NCBI GenBank assembly: GCA_910579845.1
Contig: CAJTWL010000002.1
Location: forward strand, 113,581-177,580
Source: an uncultured Muribaculaceae bacterium
GTDB taxonomy: Bacteria > Bacteroidota > Bacteroidia > Bacteroidales > Muribaculaceae
Length of the DNA stretch: 64,000 bases
Direction: 5' to 3'
The notes under the pieces were generated by a model. That model saw only the letters and a program-made list of their open reading frames with translations, was not told where the DNA came from and searched no databases. The stretch's first letter is position 1, and every line of letters begins with the position of its first letter. Position numbers and translations under genes: made by a program. Below are positions 54,661 through 63,800 of this stretch, piece after piece.

Positions 54661-55416
54661 CTAATAATACTTCCCGAGTGTACCGTTCCGCTTCCATATC
54701 AACAGCAATATCAGACCGAATATCATGCCGCCGAGGTGGGCGAAATGAGCCACGGAATCCATGGAATGTCCAACTCCGAGGAAGAACTCTATGACGGCAT
54801 AACCGGCAACCATGTATTTGGCTTTGATAGGTATCGGTATGAAAAACAGGTAAAGCGGCATGTTAGGGAACACAAATGCAAACGCAAGCAGGATTCCGAA
54901 TATTGCTCCCGACGCGCCGATTGTCAGAATCTGATTCTTCATCATCGCCATACCGTCAAGGAACTGCGTGCTTCCCGAAGCTATCGACTGCTGCACAATA
55001 CTGTTCATTGTCTCGTAAGTCATTCCATTGAGTTTGGCAATGCCCGCGATATAATCATGTTCCCACGTAAACCACCACACGAGCTCCTGTATAACAGCCG
55101 CTCCGACCCCACACACGAGATAATATACAAGAAACCGCTTTGATCCCCATACCCGTTCAAGTATCAGACCGAACATATAAAGGGAAAACATATTGAAAAA
55201 TACGTGCAGGAAACTATGATCGTCATGCAAGAACATGTATGTGAACAACTGTGCAGGGTTGAAATAGTCGGAAGCCACGAAATGCAATGCACAATAACGC
55301 ATTAGTCCGTTCTCGGCAAACCCCGGAAGAATAATTTCAACCAGCCATATGAGCACATTTATAATTATAAGGTTTTTCGTGACTGGAGGCCACTCTGAAA
55401 ATCTATTTCTAAACAT
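54661..55416 (-). CDS. Rhomboid-family intramembrane serine protease
   Basis: 251 residues from MFRNRFSEWPPVTKNLIII; a longer in-frame start (55473) would run into repeat element C. Six or seven membrane helices. Catalytic serine 169 in GASG (167-170) and His227 in AHFAHLGG; HVFFNMFSLYMFG gives the conserved H/N oxyanion residues. It cuts membrane proteins within the bilayer. Confidence 0.93.
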   Translation of the reverse strand: MFRNRFSEWPPVTKNLIIINVLIWLVEIILPGFAENGLMRYCALHFVASDYFNPAQLFTYMFLHDDHSFLHVFFNMFSLYMFGLILERVWGSKRFLVYYLVCGVGAAVIQELVWWFTWEHDYIAGIAKLNGMTYETMNSIVQQSIASGSTQFLDGMAMMKNQILTIGASGAIFGILLAFAFVFPNMPLYLFFIPIPIKAKYMVAGYAVIEFFLGVGHSMDSVAHFAHLGGMIFGLILLLIWKRNGTLGKYY

Positions 55417-55442
55417 CAATTTTCTTTTATAATTTTGCAGAT

Positions 55443-55635
55443 GAACTTGTATAAACTTATTTTTTATTAACATTGGCAGAATATTCTTGAGACGATTCTG
55501 TCACTCGAAGAGGCAGCAACCTTTCGGTTGGTGCCGATGAGAGGGGCAAAAGCGACCAAAAAGATTCGCCAAGGTTGATAAAAGAATGATATTCAAATCT
55601 ATTTTTGACATTCGTAAATAAGTTTAGACAAGTTC
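55443..55635 (+). repeat. Intergenic palindromic element, copy C (193 bp)
   Basis: Inverted ends 55443-55462 and 55616-55635 match at 19 of 20. Core at 55507-55540 with stem CAACC/GGTTG and loop TTTC, extended by GGCA/TGCC. It fills much of the 346-bp gap between the divergent rhomboid and lipid kinase genes (55417-55762); the remainder holds only A/T-rich sequence. Confidence 0.85.
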
Positions 55636-55762
55636 GATGGATTACAAACCCATCGTTTAAACATTTTTTAAAGGAAACGGTTTTGAATTACAAAGATAAT
55701 ACTTTGGTATCGTCTTTCCAACTTCACGACATCCTCAAATTTCTTAGAAATTTCTTAATTAT

Positions 55763-56728
55763 ATGGAAAAATGCCTTCTTATCGTCAATCCGATTTCAGG
55801 CACCTCCTGTAAACACGGATTGGCAGAGCGCACTATCCACAAATTACGGCACTCAGACATAAAGGTAGAGGTATTATACACAGAAAAGCCTGGAGATGCA
55901 CGCAAGTTTGCCGAAATGGCCGCCGGGAAGGGGTATCTCGGTGTAATCGCCGCCGGTGGAGACGGAACCGTCAATGAAGTGGCATCCGGTCTTATAGGAA
56001 GCGGTACAGCTCTGGGAATACTCCCCGTCGGCTCCGGCAACGGGTTGGCACGACATCTGAATATTTCAACCGACATCTCGGATGCCCTGAACGTTATAGC
56101 CCGACACAATATCGTGGACTGCGACTACTGCGATGCAAACGGACATCCCTTCTTCTGCACATTCGGGCTCGGATTCGATGCGGCTGTAAGCAAGAATTTC
56201 TCCATGTCGCAACACCGCGGACTCGCTACATATATAAGAAGCGCTCTTCAGGAATATCTTAAATTCGAACCATCGGAATACCTCCTCGAAGCCAACGGCA
56301 AAAAGATAAGATTCAGAGCATTTATCGTCGCGGCATGCAATGCTTCCCAATATGGCAATAATGCGTTCATCGCTCCGGAAGCTTCCATAAAAGACGGCTT
56401 GATGGATCTTACAATTGTACATGCCGGCACCCCGTTGACTCAGGCTATCGTAGGAGTCGATCTCATGACGGGAATGATTCGCAACAACATGATAATCCAG
56501 ACCATGAAAGTGCGCGAGGCATCTATACGGCGTCTCACAGAAGGTCCTGTACACATTGACGGGAATCCGATGGTGATGGGAGAAGAGATAAAACTGCAGT
56601 GCCACCACAGCAAACTGAAAATTTTCACAACCGGTGAGACTCATCCCATCCATCCCATTCTCACACCTTTAAAATATTTCAATCGCGAGATTCTGAACAG
56701 ATTCCGCAACCTCCGCAACAAGAATTGA
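55763..56728 (+). CDS. Diacylglycerol/lipid kinase family protein (YegS/DgkB-like)
   Basis: 321 residues. N-terminal kinase fold: CLLIVNPISGTSCKHGLAE, the nucleotide loop AAGGDGTVNEVASGL and GILPVGSGNGLARHL. C-terminal beta-sandwich with DGLMDLTIVHAG and PVHIDGNPMVMGEEIKLQ. It phosphorylates a lipid such as diacylglycerol or a sphingoid base with ATP; sphingosine kinase activity is possible given sphingolipids in Bacteroidales. Cytoplasmic side of the inner membrane. Confidence 0.92.
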   Translation: MEKCLLIVNPISGTSCKHGLAERTIHKLRHSDIKVEVLYTEKPGDARKFAEMAAGKGYLGVIAAGGDGTVNEVASGLIGSGTALGILPVGSGNGLARHLNISTDISDALNVIARHNIVDCDYCDANGHPFFCTFGLGFDAAVSKNFSMSQHRGLATYIRSALQEYLKFEPSEYLLEANGKKIRFRAFIVAACNASQYGNNAFIAPEASIKDGLMDLTIVHAGTPLTQAIVGVDLMTGMIRNNMIIQTMKVREASIRRLTEGPVHIDGNPMVMGEEIKLQCHHSKLKIFTTGETHPIHPILTPLKYFNREILNRFRNLRNKN

Positions 56729-56741
56729 TATATAATAACAA

Positions 56742-56778
56742 GAAAAGGGTTTTAGCTCTAGAGCTAAAACCCCTTTTC
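56742..56778. terminator. Bidirectional terminator
   Basis: Arms 56742-56758 and 56761-56778 (TTTTAGCTC/GAGCTAAAA at the tip) pair with one bulge. Between convergent genes. Confidence 0.85.
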
Positions 56779-56849
56779 ATAAAATAAGCAAATGTTTTAT
56801 TATTTTATGGAAATGTTCAAATAATAAAATGCACCGATCGCAGTCCGGT

Positions 56850-57533
56850 TTATTTGCCAAGCCGTGCCTTTTCGCGCTCGATGTATGCATCCACTGTCAG
56901 ACCGTTGCCTAACTGGAATGTAGGATACTCTTTTGAAATAGACTCATAGCATTCAAGTGCCTTGTCATATTTCTTCTGTGCATCATAGATATTAGCCTCT
57001 TTCAAAAGCACACGCGGAACGATCTGTTCGTTTCTGCCTGCCTTGTTTACAGCCTTGTGATAACAATCTATAGCTTCATCATATTTCTTGAGATTGACAA
57101 AACAGTCTCCTTTCAGAACCAAGGCATTTGCCGCAAGAACAGGCTCGGATGTCGAGAACTTGTCGAGACACTCGACAGCCTCTTTATATTTGCCAAGCTC
57201 ATAATAAGACTCGGCAGCGCTTAGACTGGCAAGTTTGCCGGCATCTGTACCTGAATTCTTATCCGCAACCTTCTTATATTCGGCAGCCGCCACTGAATCG
57301 TTGCCTGCCGCATTGATCTCCACCTGATTATATGCCTCGAACGCACGGTTGGCGCGAGGATTGCGGTATAGGAAGATGTAGCACATAACCAATGCCGCCA
57401 CAGCCGCCACACAAGCGACCACTATATAAATAACCTTCTGGTTCTTTGCTATCTTTTCGCTCGCCGAGGTTAGATTTTCATTCAATTTCTCAATGGTTGA
57501 TTCCGATTGTTGTCCGTTTTTATTCTCTGCCAT
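56850..57533 (-). CDS. Membrane-anchored TPR protein (YfgM-like layout)
   Basis: 227 residues from MAENKNGQQSESTIEKLNEN; the -7 box at 57571-57578 rules against the earlier start at 57569. One membrane helix (about 35-57), then about four TPR units (AALSAAESYYELGKYKEAVE style; ALVLKGDCFVNLKKYDEAID, EANIYDAQKKYDKALECYES). Likely a periplasmic protein-protein scaffold. No enzyme motif. Confidence 0.85.
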   Translation of the reverse strand: MAENKNGQQSESTIEKLNENLTSASEKIAKNQKVIYIVVACVAAVAALVMCYIFLYRNPRANRAFEAYNQVEINAAGNDSVAAAEYKKVADKNSGTDAGKLASLSAAESYYELGKYKEAVECLDKFSTSEPVLAANALVLKGDCFVNLKKYDEAIDCYHKAVNKAGRNEQIVPRVLLKEANIYDAQKKYDKALECYESISKEYPTFQLGNGLTVDAYIEREKARLGK

Positions 57534-57570
57534 TATGTCAGTATTATTGTTTTCTATTGTTTTGAACACG

Positions 57571-57578
57571 CAAAGATA
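57571..57578 (-). promoter_or_regulatory. Predicted -7 box of the TPR gene
   Basis: Minus-strand TATCTTTG, exact match; leader about 31 nt to 57533. Confidence 0.5.
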
Positions 57579-57643
57579 ATTTATTTTTACTAATTCGCAA
57601 AATCAATTAATCTTTTCCAATTATTTTTCTCCTCAAAATTTGC

Positions 57644-57651
57644 TAAATTTG
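57644..57651 (+). promoter_or_regulatory. -7 box five bases before the M16 peptidase ATG
   Basis: TAAATTTG, exact TAnnTTTG. Five bases separate it from ATG 57657, so the transcript would begin at or next to the start codon. The -33 region is T-rich but lacks TTTG. Confidence 0.55.
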
Positions 57652-57656
57652 CAACC

Positions 57657-58889
57657 ATGTTGAAAACTGAAAATATATATCACATACATACGCTTGAGAA
57701 CGGACTGAAAGTCGTTATCCGCCAGTCGGATTCCAAAGTATCTTATATCGGAGCTCTGATAAACGCAGGAAGCCGGGATGAGATGCCGGAACTCCAGGGA
57801 CTCGCCCATTTTGTGGAACATACCATTTTCAAAGGCACCCTGAAACGCAAAAGCTGGCATATATCCAACAGAATGGAATCTATCGGCGGAGAGCTGAACG
57901 CATACACTACCAAGGAGGAGACTATGATATACACAAACGCGCCTGCAGGGTATGCCGACCGCTCTTTCCAGCTGATTGCCGATCTTCTGAGAAACGCACA
58001 GTTTCCTGCTCCTGAGATTGAACGGGAGAAAGAGGTTGTCATCGAGGAGATACACAGCTACCAGGACAGCCCGTCAGACCTTGTGTTCGACGAGTTTGAG
58101 GAGCGTATATACGCAGGTTCCGCTTTGGCTCACAACATTCTCGGCACAGAAGAAACCGTGCGTAAATTGACATCGGAGAACGCACGCGAGTTTATCAAAG
58201 CCAAATATTTCGCCGAGAATATAGTTCTTTATTGCGATGACCCCGGTGATCCGGACACTAATCTAAAAAAGATCCGTCGTTATTTCAGCGACATTGCAAC
58301 TACAGGGACATCGAACAAGAGAATAGCACCATTCCTTGTCGCTCCGTTTGACGAAATCATAGATAACAAAAATTATCAGGCGAACTGCATTATGGGTTGT
58401 TCCCTCTTCAGCCGCAATGATCCCGGCAGACACGCGATGTTCCTGCTTAACAATTATCTTGGCGGTCCATGCATGAATTCAAGGCTCAATATGGAACTGC
58501 GCGACCGTCGGGGACTTGTATATACCGTAGAGAGCAATATCGCGCTCATGAGCGACACCGGAGTCATGTCGATCTATTTCGGAACAGATCCCAGATCGGT
58601 AAAAAAATGCAGGAAGCTGATTTTATCCGAAATCGACAGACTTGCCCAGAACCGAATGTCTTCAAGAAAATTCGCACAAGTGCGTGATCAGTATTGCGGT
58701 CAACTTATTGTCGGGGGAGAGCATAGAGAGAGTCGCGCCATGTCAATGGCAAAAAGCCTGCTCTATTATGGTGAAGTGCATGACATCGATTACACAGCCG
58801 AGAGAATACGCTCACTAAGCGCCGAAGACCTTCGGATGGCTGCCGAGCAGCTTGCCGCCAATCCGCTAAGTTGTCTCAATATTCAATAA
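57657..58889 (+). CDS. M16 family zinc peptidase (insulinase/PMPB-like)
   Basis: 410 residues. The inverted zinc motif HFVEH is at 51-55 in LAHFVEHTIFKG, with the distal Glu in EVVIEEIHSYQD (about residue 130). The second half (about 200-400) is the inactive-like M16 C domain (GPCMNSRLNMELRDRRGLVY). Without a signal peptide, so cytoplasmic. It degrades peptides. The single-domain-pair size (410 residues) is the bacterial short type. Its start lies at the predicted transcription start. Confidence 0.93.
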   Translation: MLKTENIYHIHTLENGLKVVIRQSDSKVSYIGALINAGSRDEMPELQGLAHFVEHTIFKGTLKRKSWHISNRMESIGGELNAYTTKEETMIYTNAPAGYADRSFQLIADLLRNAQFPAPEIEREKEVVIEEIHSYQDSPSDLVFDEFEERIYAGSALAHNILGTEETVRKLTSENAREFIKAKYFAENIVLYCDDPGDPDTNLKKIRRYFSDIATTGTSNKRIAPFLVAPFDEIIDNKNYQANCIMGCSLFSRNDPGRHAMFLLNNYLGGPCMNSRLNMELRDRRGLVYTVESNIALMSDTGVMSIYFGTDPRSVKKCRKLILSEIDRLAQNRMSSRKFAQVRDQYCGQLIVGGEHRESRAMSMAKSLLYYGEVHDIDYTAERIRSLSAEDLRMAAEQLAANPLSCLNIQ

Positions 58890-58930
58890 GCAAACCCTAA
58901 AAGCAAACATACTCTAAATTTTCAGGCACA

Positions 58931-59917
58931 ATGATCATAGGAAATGTTGATTTAGGAGAACGTCCTGTCTCACTCGCCCCCATGGAGGATGTGACCGATC
59001 CATCGTTCCGCCTTATCTGTCGCGAGATGGGTGCGGCTTCTGTATATACGGAGTTTGTTTCTGCCGAGGCGCTTATCCGCGATATCCAGTCGACTACCCG
59101 CAAACTAACCATAAACGATAAGGAACGTCCGGTTGCAATCCAGATTTATGGCCGTGATCCGGAAGCTATGGTCGAGGCGGCGAAGATTGTAGAGCAGGCG
59201 GGACCCGACATACTTGACATAAATTTCGGATGTCCGGTGAAAAAAGTAGCTTCAAAAGGCGCCGGAGCCGGAATGCTGCGTGATATACCGAAACTGCTTG
59301 ACATTACACAAAGGGTGGTAAATGCCGTATCTATTCCGGTCACAGTCAAAACCCGCCTTGGATGGGACTGTGAGAATAAAATAATAACTACGCTCGGACT
59401 CCAGCTTCAGGACTGCGGGATAAAAGCTCTTACAGTACATGGACGTACCCGTTCACAGATGTATACCGGTCAGGCAGACTGGTCTTTGATCGGTGAACTG
59501 AAAAGTGATCCTGCGATGAAGATTCCTGTTATCGGAAACGGAGACATCACATCGGCAGAGCAAGTGGCAGATGCTTTCGACAAGTATGGCGTTGACGGCA
59601 TTATGATAGGGCGTGCTGCCATCGGCGCTCCCTGGATATTCAAAGAAGTTATGGACTATCTGAAATTCGGGAAAGCGTCTCCTCTATCCTATGCCGAGAA
59701 ATTCGGCATCCTGCGCCGACAGGTTCGCGAAAGCATCGACCGTATAGATGAATATCGCGGCATCCTGCACATACGGCGACACCTTGCAGCCACTCCCCTT
59801 TTCAAGGGTATCCCCAATTTCAGGGAATCAAGAATCGCACTCTTGCGTGCCGACAAGGAGAAAGATCTTTTCGACATGCTTGACGTTATACAAGAAAAAT
59901 ACTTTGGAAATGAATGA
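58931..59917 (+). CDS. dusB: tRNA-dihydrouridine synthase (DusB-like)
   Basis: 328 residues. FMN-binding TIM barrel: APMEDVTDPSFRLICREMGA, IQIYGRDPEAMVEAA, LDINFGCPVKKVASKGAGAG (catalytic Cys), PVTVKTRLGWD and GVDGIMIGRAAIGAPWIF. C-terminal helical domain. It reduces uridines in the D loop of tRNA. 41 bp after the M16 gene on the same strand. Confidence 0.95.
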   Translation: MIIGNVDLGERPVSLAPMEDVTDPSFRLICREMGAASVYTEFVSAEALIRDIQSTTRKLTINDKERPVAIQIYGRDPEAMVEAAKIVEQAGPDILDINFGCPVKKVASKGAGAGMLRDIPKLLDITQRVVNAVSIPVTVKTRLGWDCENKIITTLGLQLQDCGIKALTVHGRTRSQMYTGQADWSLIGELKSDPAMKIPVIGNGDITSAEQVADAFDKYGVDGIMIGRAAIGAPWIFKEVMDYLKFGKASPLSYAEKFGILRRQVRESIDRIDEYRGILHIRRHLAATPLFKGIPNFRESRIALLRADKEKDLFDMLDVIQEKYFGNE

Positions 59918-59927
59918 TTTTATAGAT

Positions 59928-60629
59928 ATGAAAAAGTTTCTTGCATTATTTACCATTATCATTCTTGCGACTTCAGGCATGAATGCACAAAAACATTCCT
60001 ATCGTCTCAATGTAGGAATGTTCGATAAACTGAACGTGACTGACAACGTAAATGTGGAATGCCGTTGCGTACCGGATTCGGCAGGTTATATCGCCTTTGA
60101 AGGAGAAACGGAATTCGCAGATGCCTTCATTTTCTCCAACTCCAAAGGGAAACTGAGAGTGCAGGTGAACACAGATGATGTGAACAATCCCAATCTCCCT
60201 GTGCTGCGAGTATATTCACACTTTCTGACAGAAGTAGAGAACGGATCTGATTTCACTACAACACTTGAGGGGAAAATAGCCGTACCTGCCCTAAGTATCA
60301 AACAGATCGGAAACGGCAATATAATAGTTCGCGACATCGAAGCCAATCAGGTCACCGCCGCGATCGCCACCGGAAACGGGAAGATATCTATTACCGGCAA
60401 ATGTGATATAGCGGATCTCAAAATGGTCGGAGCCGGAATGATACAAAGCGAGAATCTTGATGCGGGAACTGTAAACTGCCACATTCTCGGAAGCGGGGAC
60501 ATTTATTGCAATCCAAAACAGAAACTTGATGTACGAGGCATTGGAAGCACCAAGATCTTTTATCTCGGAGAACCCGAAATCAAGAAAGTCGGCGGAGGGA
60601 AGATATTCCCTCTCGACAGCAAGAAATAA
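59928..60629 (+). CDS. GIN-domain (DUF2807) exported protein
   Basis: 233 residues from MKKFLALFTIIILATSGMNA, chosen for its signal peptide; it lies 10 bp after dus. The DUF2807 head-GIN beta-solenoid runs from about 45 to 225 with repeats such as GNGNIIVRDIEANQVTAAIA and GNGKISITGKCDIADLKMVGAG. This domain is found in putative adhesins; its activity is unknown. A terminator follows. Confidence 0.87.
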   Translation: MKKFLALFTIIILATSGMNAQKHSYRLNVGMFDKLNVTDNVNVECRCVPDSAGYIAFEGETEFADAFIFSNSKGKLRVQVNTDDVNNPNLPVLRVYSHFLTEVENGSDFTTTLEGKIAVPALSIKQIGNGNIIVRDIEANQVTAAIATGNGKISITGKCDIADLKMVGAGMIQSENLDAGTVNCHILGSGDIYCNPKQKLDVRGIGSTKIFYLGEPEIKKVGGGKIFPLDSKK

Positions 60630-60650
60630 ACAATTGTTTCCGCAAAATGA

Positions 60651-60681
60651 AAGGGGTCGCTTCAGTTTGAAGTGACCCCTT
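60651..60681 (+). terminator. 14-bp terminator after the GIN-domain gene
   Basis: AAGGGGTCGCTTCA (60651-60664) pairs with 60668-60681 with one wobble. Confidence 0.85.
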
Positions 60682-60689
60682 ATTTTGTA

Positions 60690-60877
60690 TTAGAAACTGT
60701 TTAAATTTATTTTCAGAGGATTTTGAGAAGTATTTTTGAGATGTTTTTACAAGCTGAAGAGGGAGAAACCTGACGGTTTCGACCGATGAAACTTGGTGAA
60801 AACAGCCAAAAAGACTCTCAAAATGCCTGAAAGAAGCACTATATAAAATTTTTCGTAATAAATTTAAAAGTTTCTTA
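60690..60877 (+). repeat. Intergenic palindromic element, copy D (188 bp)
   Basis: Inverted ends 60690-60711 and 60857-60877 pair with one bulge. Core 60756-60789 with stem AAACC/GGTTT and loop TGAC. Further pairing (TTTTGAGA with TCTCAAAA; ACAAG with CTTGG) makes a single long hairpin. Sits between the convergent GIN-domain and NamZ genes, and right repeat ends 8 bp before the namZ stop codon. Confidence 0.85.
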
Positions 60878-60884
60878 AAGAAGT

Positions 60885-62111
60885 TCAGTAAATATGATAT
60901 TTGCTTTTGACCCTGTTGAATCTTTCGCTGTCTTTATTCCATATCGGCAATATATCTTCCACTTTGTGTCTTTTCATAAAATTGATCCTGACTCTCGAAT
61001 TACCCGTCACTTTATCCAACATCCGTTGTCTTGACTTGGGCTCATTTTCTATTAGATTCAGCTGGGGATAAAGGCGATACACCTCTTGAAGAATATAAAA
61101 CTGAATCAATGTCAACTCTGCCGATACGGGGTCTGTTATATAAACTTCTACACCTGACAGCCCCGTTCCCGCAAATCGACTGAAATAAGGGCGGAATGCG
61201 ACGGGACGGAATCTGACACCGGACAGATTCAGATCGTTGAGTGCTTTCGAAAGCTTTATCCCGTCAATTCCAGGAGCTGCAAAGAATTTAAACGGAAGCG
61301 TATATCCGACACCTATCGAGCACCCGTTCAATTCTCCGGCAATACCTGTAGCGGGGTAATAGAAAGCTGTCTCAGACGCTGGGATATTGGGAGACGGAAG
61401 CACCCATGGCAGACCAGTGTCCTTAAAAAGCATATCGCGTTGCCACCCCTTCATTTCGATTACAGTCAGTTTGGGTATATTACCCTCACCCAATAATTTC
61501 TCTCCACATAAAAGTTTTGCGAATTCACCCGGTGTCAAGCCATATATATAGGGAACCGGATATTGGCTGACAAATGATTCACAATCTTTCTCGACAAGCG
61601 GGCCCTCTACCTTAATTCCCCCTAACGGGTTAGGTCTGTCCAATACCATAAACTCTATGCCGGCCTTGGCACATGCCGCCATTGACCTTCCCATTGTGGA
61701 AATATATGTGTATGACCTGCTGCCTATATCCTGGATATCATAAACAAGCACATCAATTCCCTTGAGCATTTGAGAAGTAGGAGAAAGATTGGCACCATGA
61801 AGCGAATAGACCTTGACACCCGTAACAGGATCCACTTCATCCAAAACTTTCTTACCGGCGGAATAGTCCCCCCGGATTCCATGCTCGGGCGAGAATAGCG
61901 CCACAAGTTCGACACCTTCGGCTTCGTTTAAAATATCAATCGTAGACTTCAGATTGCTGTCTATACCTGTCGGATTCGTGATAAGCCCCACCCTTTTCCC
62001 CTTGAGAGGAGCAAAATCCATATCGCGCAGACACTCTATGCCTGTCAGAACTTTCGCGTTAACCACCAACGGAAAAAGCAGAACCGCCAATAAAAACTTA
62101 ACCAATCTCAT
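60885..62111 (-). CDS. namZ: Exported exo-beta-N-acetylmuramidase NamZ-like (DUF1343)
   Basis: 408 residues from MRLVKFLLAVLLFPLVVNA; an ATG 12 bp earlier is also possible. DUF1343 motifs: RVGLITNPTGIDSNLKSTID, ALFSPEHGIRGDYSAGK, VYDIQDIGSRSYTYISTMG and FMVLDRPNPLGG. NamZ releases MurNAc from peptidoglycan fragments in the periplasm. Predicted -7 box (minus, 62138-62145) gives a leader of about 20 nt. Confidence 0.92.
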   Translation of the reverse strand: MRLVKFLLAVLLFPLVVNAKVLTGIECLRDMDFAPLKGKRVGLITNPTGIDSNLKSTIDILNEAEGVELVALFSPEHGIRGDYSAGKKVLDEVDPVTGVKVYSLHGANLSPTSQMLKGIDVLVYDIQDIGSRSYTYISTMGRSMAACAKAGIEFMVLDRPNPLGGIKVEGPLVEKDCESFVSQYPVPYIYGLTPGEFAKLLCGEKLLGEGNIPKLTVIEMKGWQRDMLFKDTGLPWVLPSPNIPASETAFYYPATGIAGELNGCSIGVGYTLPFKFFAAPGIDGIKLSKALNDLNLSGVRFRPVAFRPYFSRFAGTGLSGVEVYITDPVSAELTLIQFYILQEVYRLYPQLNLIENEPKSRQRMLDKVTGNSRVRINFMKRHKVEDILPIWNKDSERFNRVKSKYHIY

Positions 62112-62137
62112 AAAACATACCATTATCTTATTACTTA

Positions 62138-62145
62138 CAAAGATA
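62138..62145 (-). promoter_or_regulatory. Predicted -7 box of namZ
   Basis: Minus-strand TATCTTTG, exact match. Confidence 0.5.
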
Positions 62146-62206
62146 ATTATAATATTTGACGATACATAAGATATGTTACGTACGACAGGACTTATTTGTA
62201 CAGAGA

Positions 62207-63757
62207 TTAATTTCGGGAATGTTTCAGCGATTCCGGTTCACCCGGATACCACCAGCCATAGCCTCGGTCGGTATATTTGCCGTTGCCTATACTGTAGTCG
62301 TATCTGGCATCGTACTCGAAGTCCTGAAGGGTGTCAAAGTGTGGCGGTATCTCACCACCTATACGGTTGCCCTGACACCACAGATGGCCAAGCGCAGGCA
62401 ACGATGCTATGTCAGCCTCACGGAGCCGGTTGTAGGAACAGTCGAGACTTACGAATGTTCTGTTGCTAAGACCATTGAATGTAAGTTTCTCGAGCTGGTT
62501 ATAGCTGCAGTAAACCCAGTTGAGATTCGGGCAATCATCGAATTTCAGCGATGTAAGTTTGTTGTCACTGCAATGAAGTTCGCTGAGTCTGTAATACCCC
62601 GTCACATCAATCTCCGACATTTCATTGGAGAAGCAGTAGTAATGTCTCAACTCGTTCTTCTGATCGGAAATATCAAGATGCTTAAGACGGTTATCATAGC
62701 AATAAATCCAACAAAGTCGCGGACAACCCTTGACGTTCAGATCCGATATTTCGTTTTCACCGCAGTTGAGAATCTGGAACTGAGGCGAATTGCTGACGTC
62801 AAGCTTCTTTATTTCGTTGGTCTGACAGAAAATGTCTATCAGATGTTCGCGATAAGGTATCTCAAGAGACTGGAGGCGGTTCTTATCGCATTTGATATTC
62901 TTGATTGATATGCAGTTGTCAAGAGCAAGCGATTCCAGACGGCATGATTCAACGTAAATCTCCGAGATAGTTCTGCTCCACGCTATATCTATCGACCTCA
63001 GATTATTATAAGGGACACTAAGGCGTTGCAATGAGAGACAGCCATTGAGCTTGATCTCTTCGAGTCCGGTGTTTGTACAGTCTATATAGGTAAGTAGCGG
63101 ACAGTTGGACAGATCCAAGCTCGTTATCTTATTTTTAGAGCAACGGATGCTCACAAGAGCCTTGCACCCCGACAAGTCGATCTTGCCATTCAGATCCCGC
63201 TCATTAAGATTAAGGGTCAGAAAACCTTTCTCATATTTCACTTCCGACCCCCACTGGCTAAGAGGTTTGTCCATCTTTTCATCCCACTTGACTTTGAAAC
63301 GCCAGTTCGGACCGTCTGTGTCGCGATAGAGTTTCAACAGAAAAGCCTTGACTTCGTCCTCGGAAGGGAGATCGACTTTTACAGGTTCCTGACAGATCCT
63401 CAATTCGGAGGCAGCACGCCCCGCGCTGATAGTGAGCGTGGTGACGCGTGCTTTATCTGTCATGTTGGGCAGAGCTTTGAAAATGACATCAACGCGCCCT
63501 GGCTTTCCTGACTTCTGCATGATTTCACCGTAAGACAAACCGTTGCCCTGTTGCTTGCTTATACTCCAGTCCTTGTTGGCAGTGAAGCTGACGATTATAT
63601 CACCGCCCCCGGCTGGAACCGTCATATCAGTACCGGATATAAGTGTCACGCTGTCGGGTTCAGGCAACTGCGGTTCATCGGTTTTCTCGGAACAGGAAAT
63701 AAAAGCGAATGCGACTGCAAGCTGCAGCACGAGGAAAAGTTTGCGGTAAATAGTCAT
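62207..63757 (-). CDS. BACON/leucine-rich-repeat lipoprotein
   Basis: 516 residues. Lipobox ISC (Cys about 22). BACON domain (about 35-130: ADK-like WSISKQQGNG...ARVTTLTISAGR). Then about 13 LRRs of 21 residues, pattern LxxLxCxxNxLxxLDLSxCPx (residues about 205-480); the Cys or other small residue at each turn forms a stacked ladder. It would be a surface binding protein or adhesin. The next minus-strand gene, namZ, starts 96 bp downstream, a region holding namZ's own promoter box. Confidence 0.9.
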   Translation of the reverse strand: MTIYRKLFLVLQLAVAFAFISCSEKTDEPQLPEPDSVTLISGTDMTVPAGGGDIIVSFTANKDWSISKQQGNGLSYGEIMQKSGKPGRVDVIFKALPNMTDKARVTTLTISAGRAASELRICQEPVKVDLPSEDEVKAFLLKLYRDTDGPNWRFKVKWDEKMDKPLSQWGSEVKYEKGFLTLNLNERDLNGKIDLSGCKALVSIRCSKNKITSLDLSNCPLLTYIDCTNTGLEEIKLNGCLSLQRLSVPYNNLRSIDIAWSRTISEIYVESCRLESLALDNCISIKNIKCDKNRLQSLEIPYREHLIDIFCQTNEIKKLDVSNSPQFQILNCGENEISDLNVKGCPRLCWIYCYDNRLKHLDISDQKNELRHYYCFSNEMSEIDVTGYYRLSELHCSDNKLTSLKFDDCPNLNWVYCSYNQLEKLTFNGLSNRTFVSLDCSYNRLREADIASLPALGHLWCQGNRIGGEIPPHFDTLQDFEYDARYDYSIGNGKYTDRGYGWWYPGEPESLKHSRN

Positions 63758-63800
63758 TTGCTCAAGTATTGATTATATGCCGGTAAATATAATATAATCA

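Noticed and set aside
58900..58920. Another copy of the element end (CATACTCTAAA)
   Set aside because: Only about 10 bases match, no partner end or core nearby; also seen near 14325. Too short to support.
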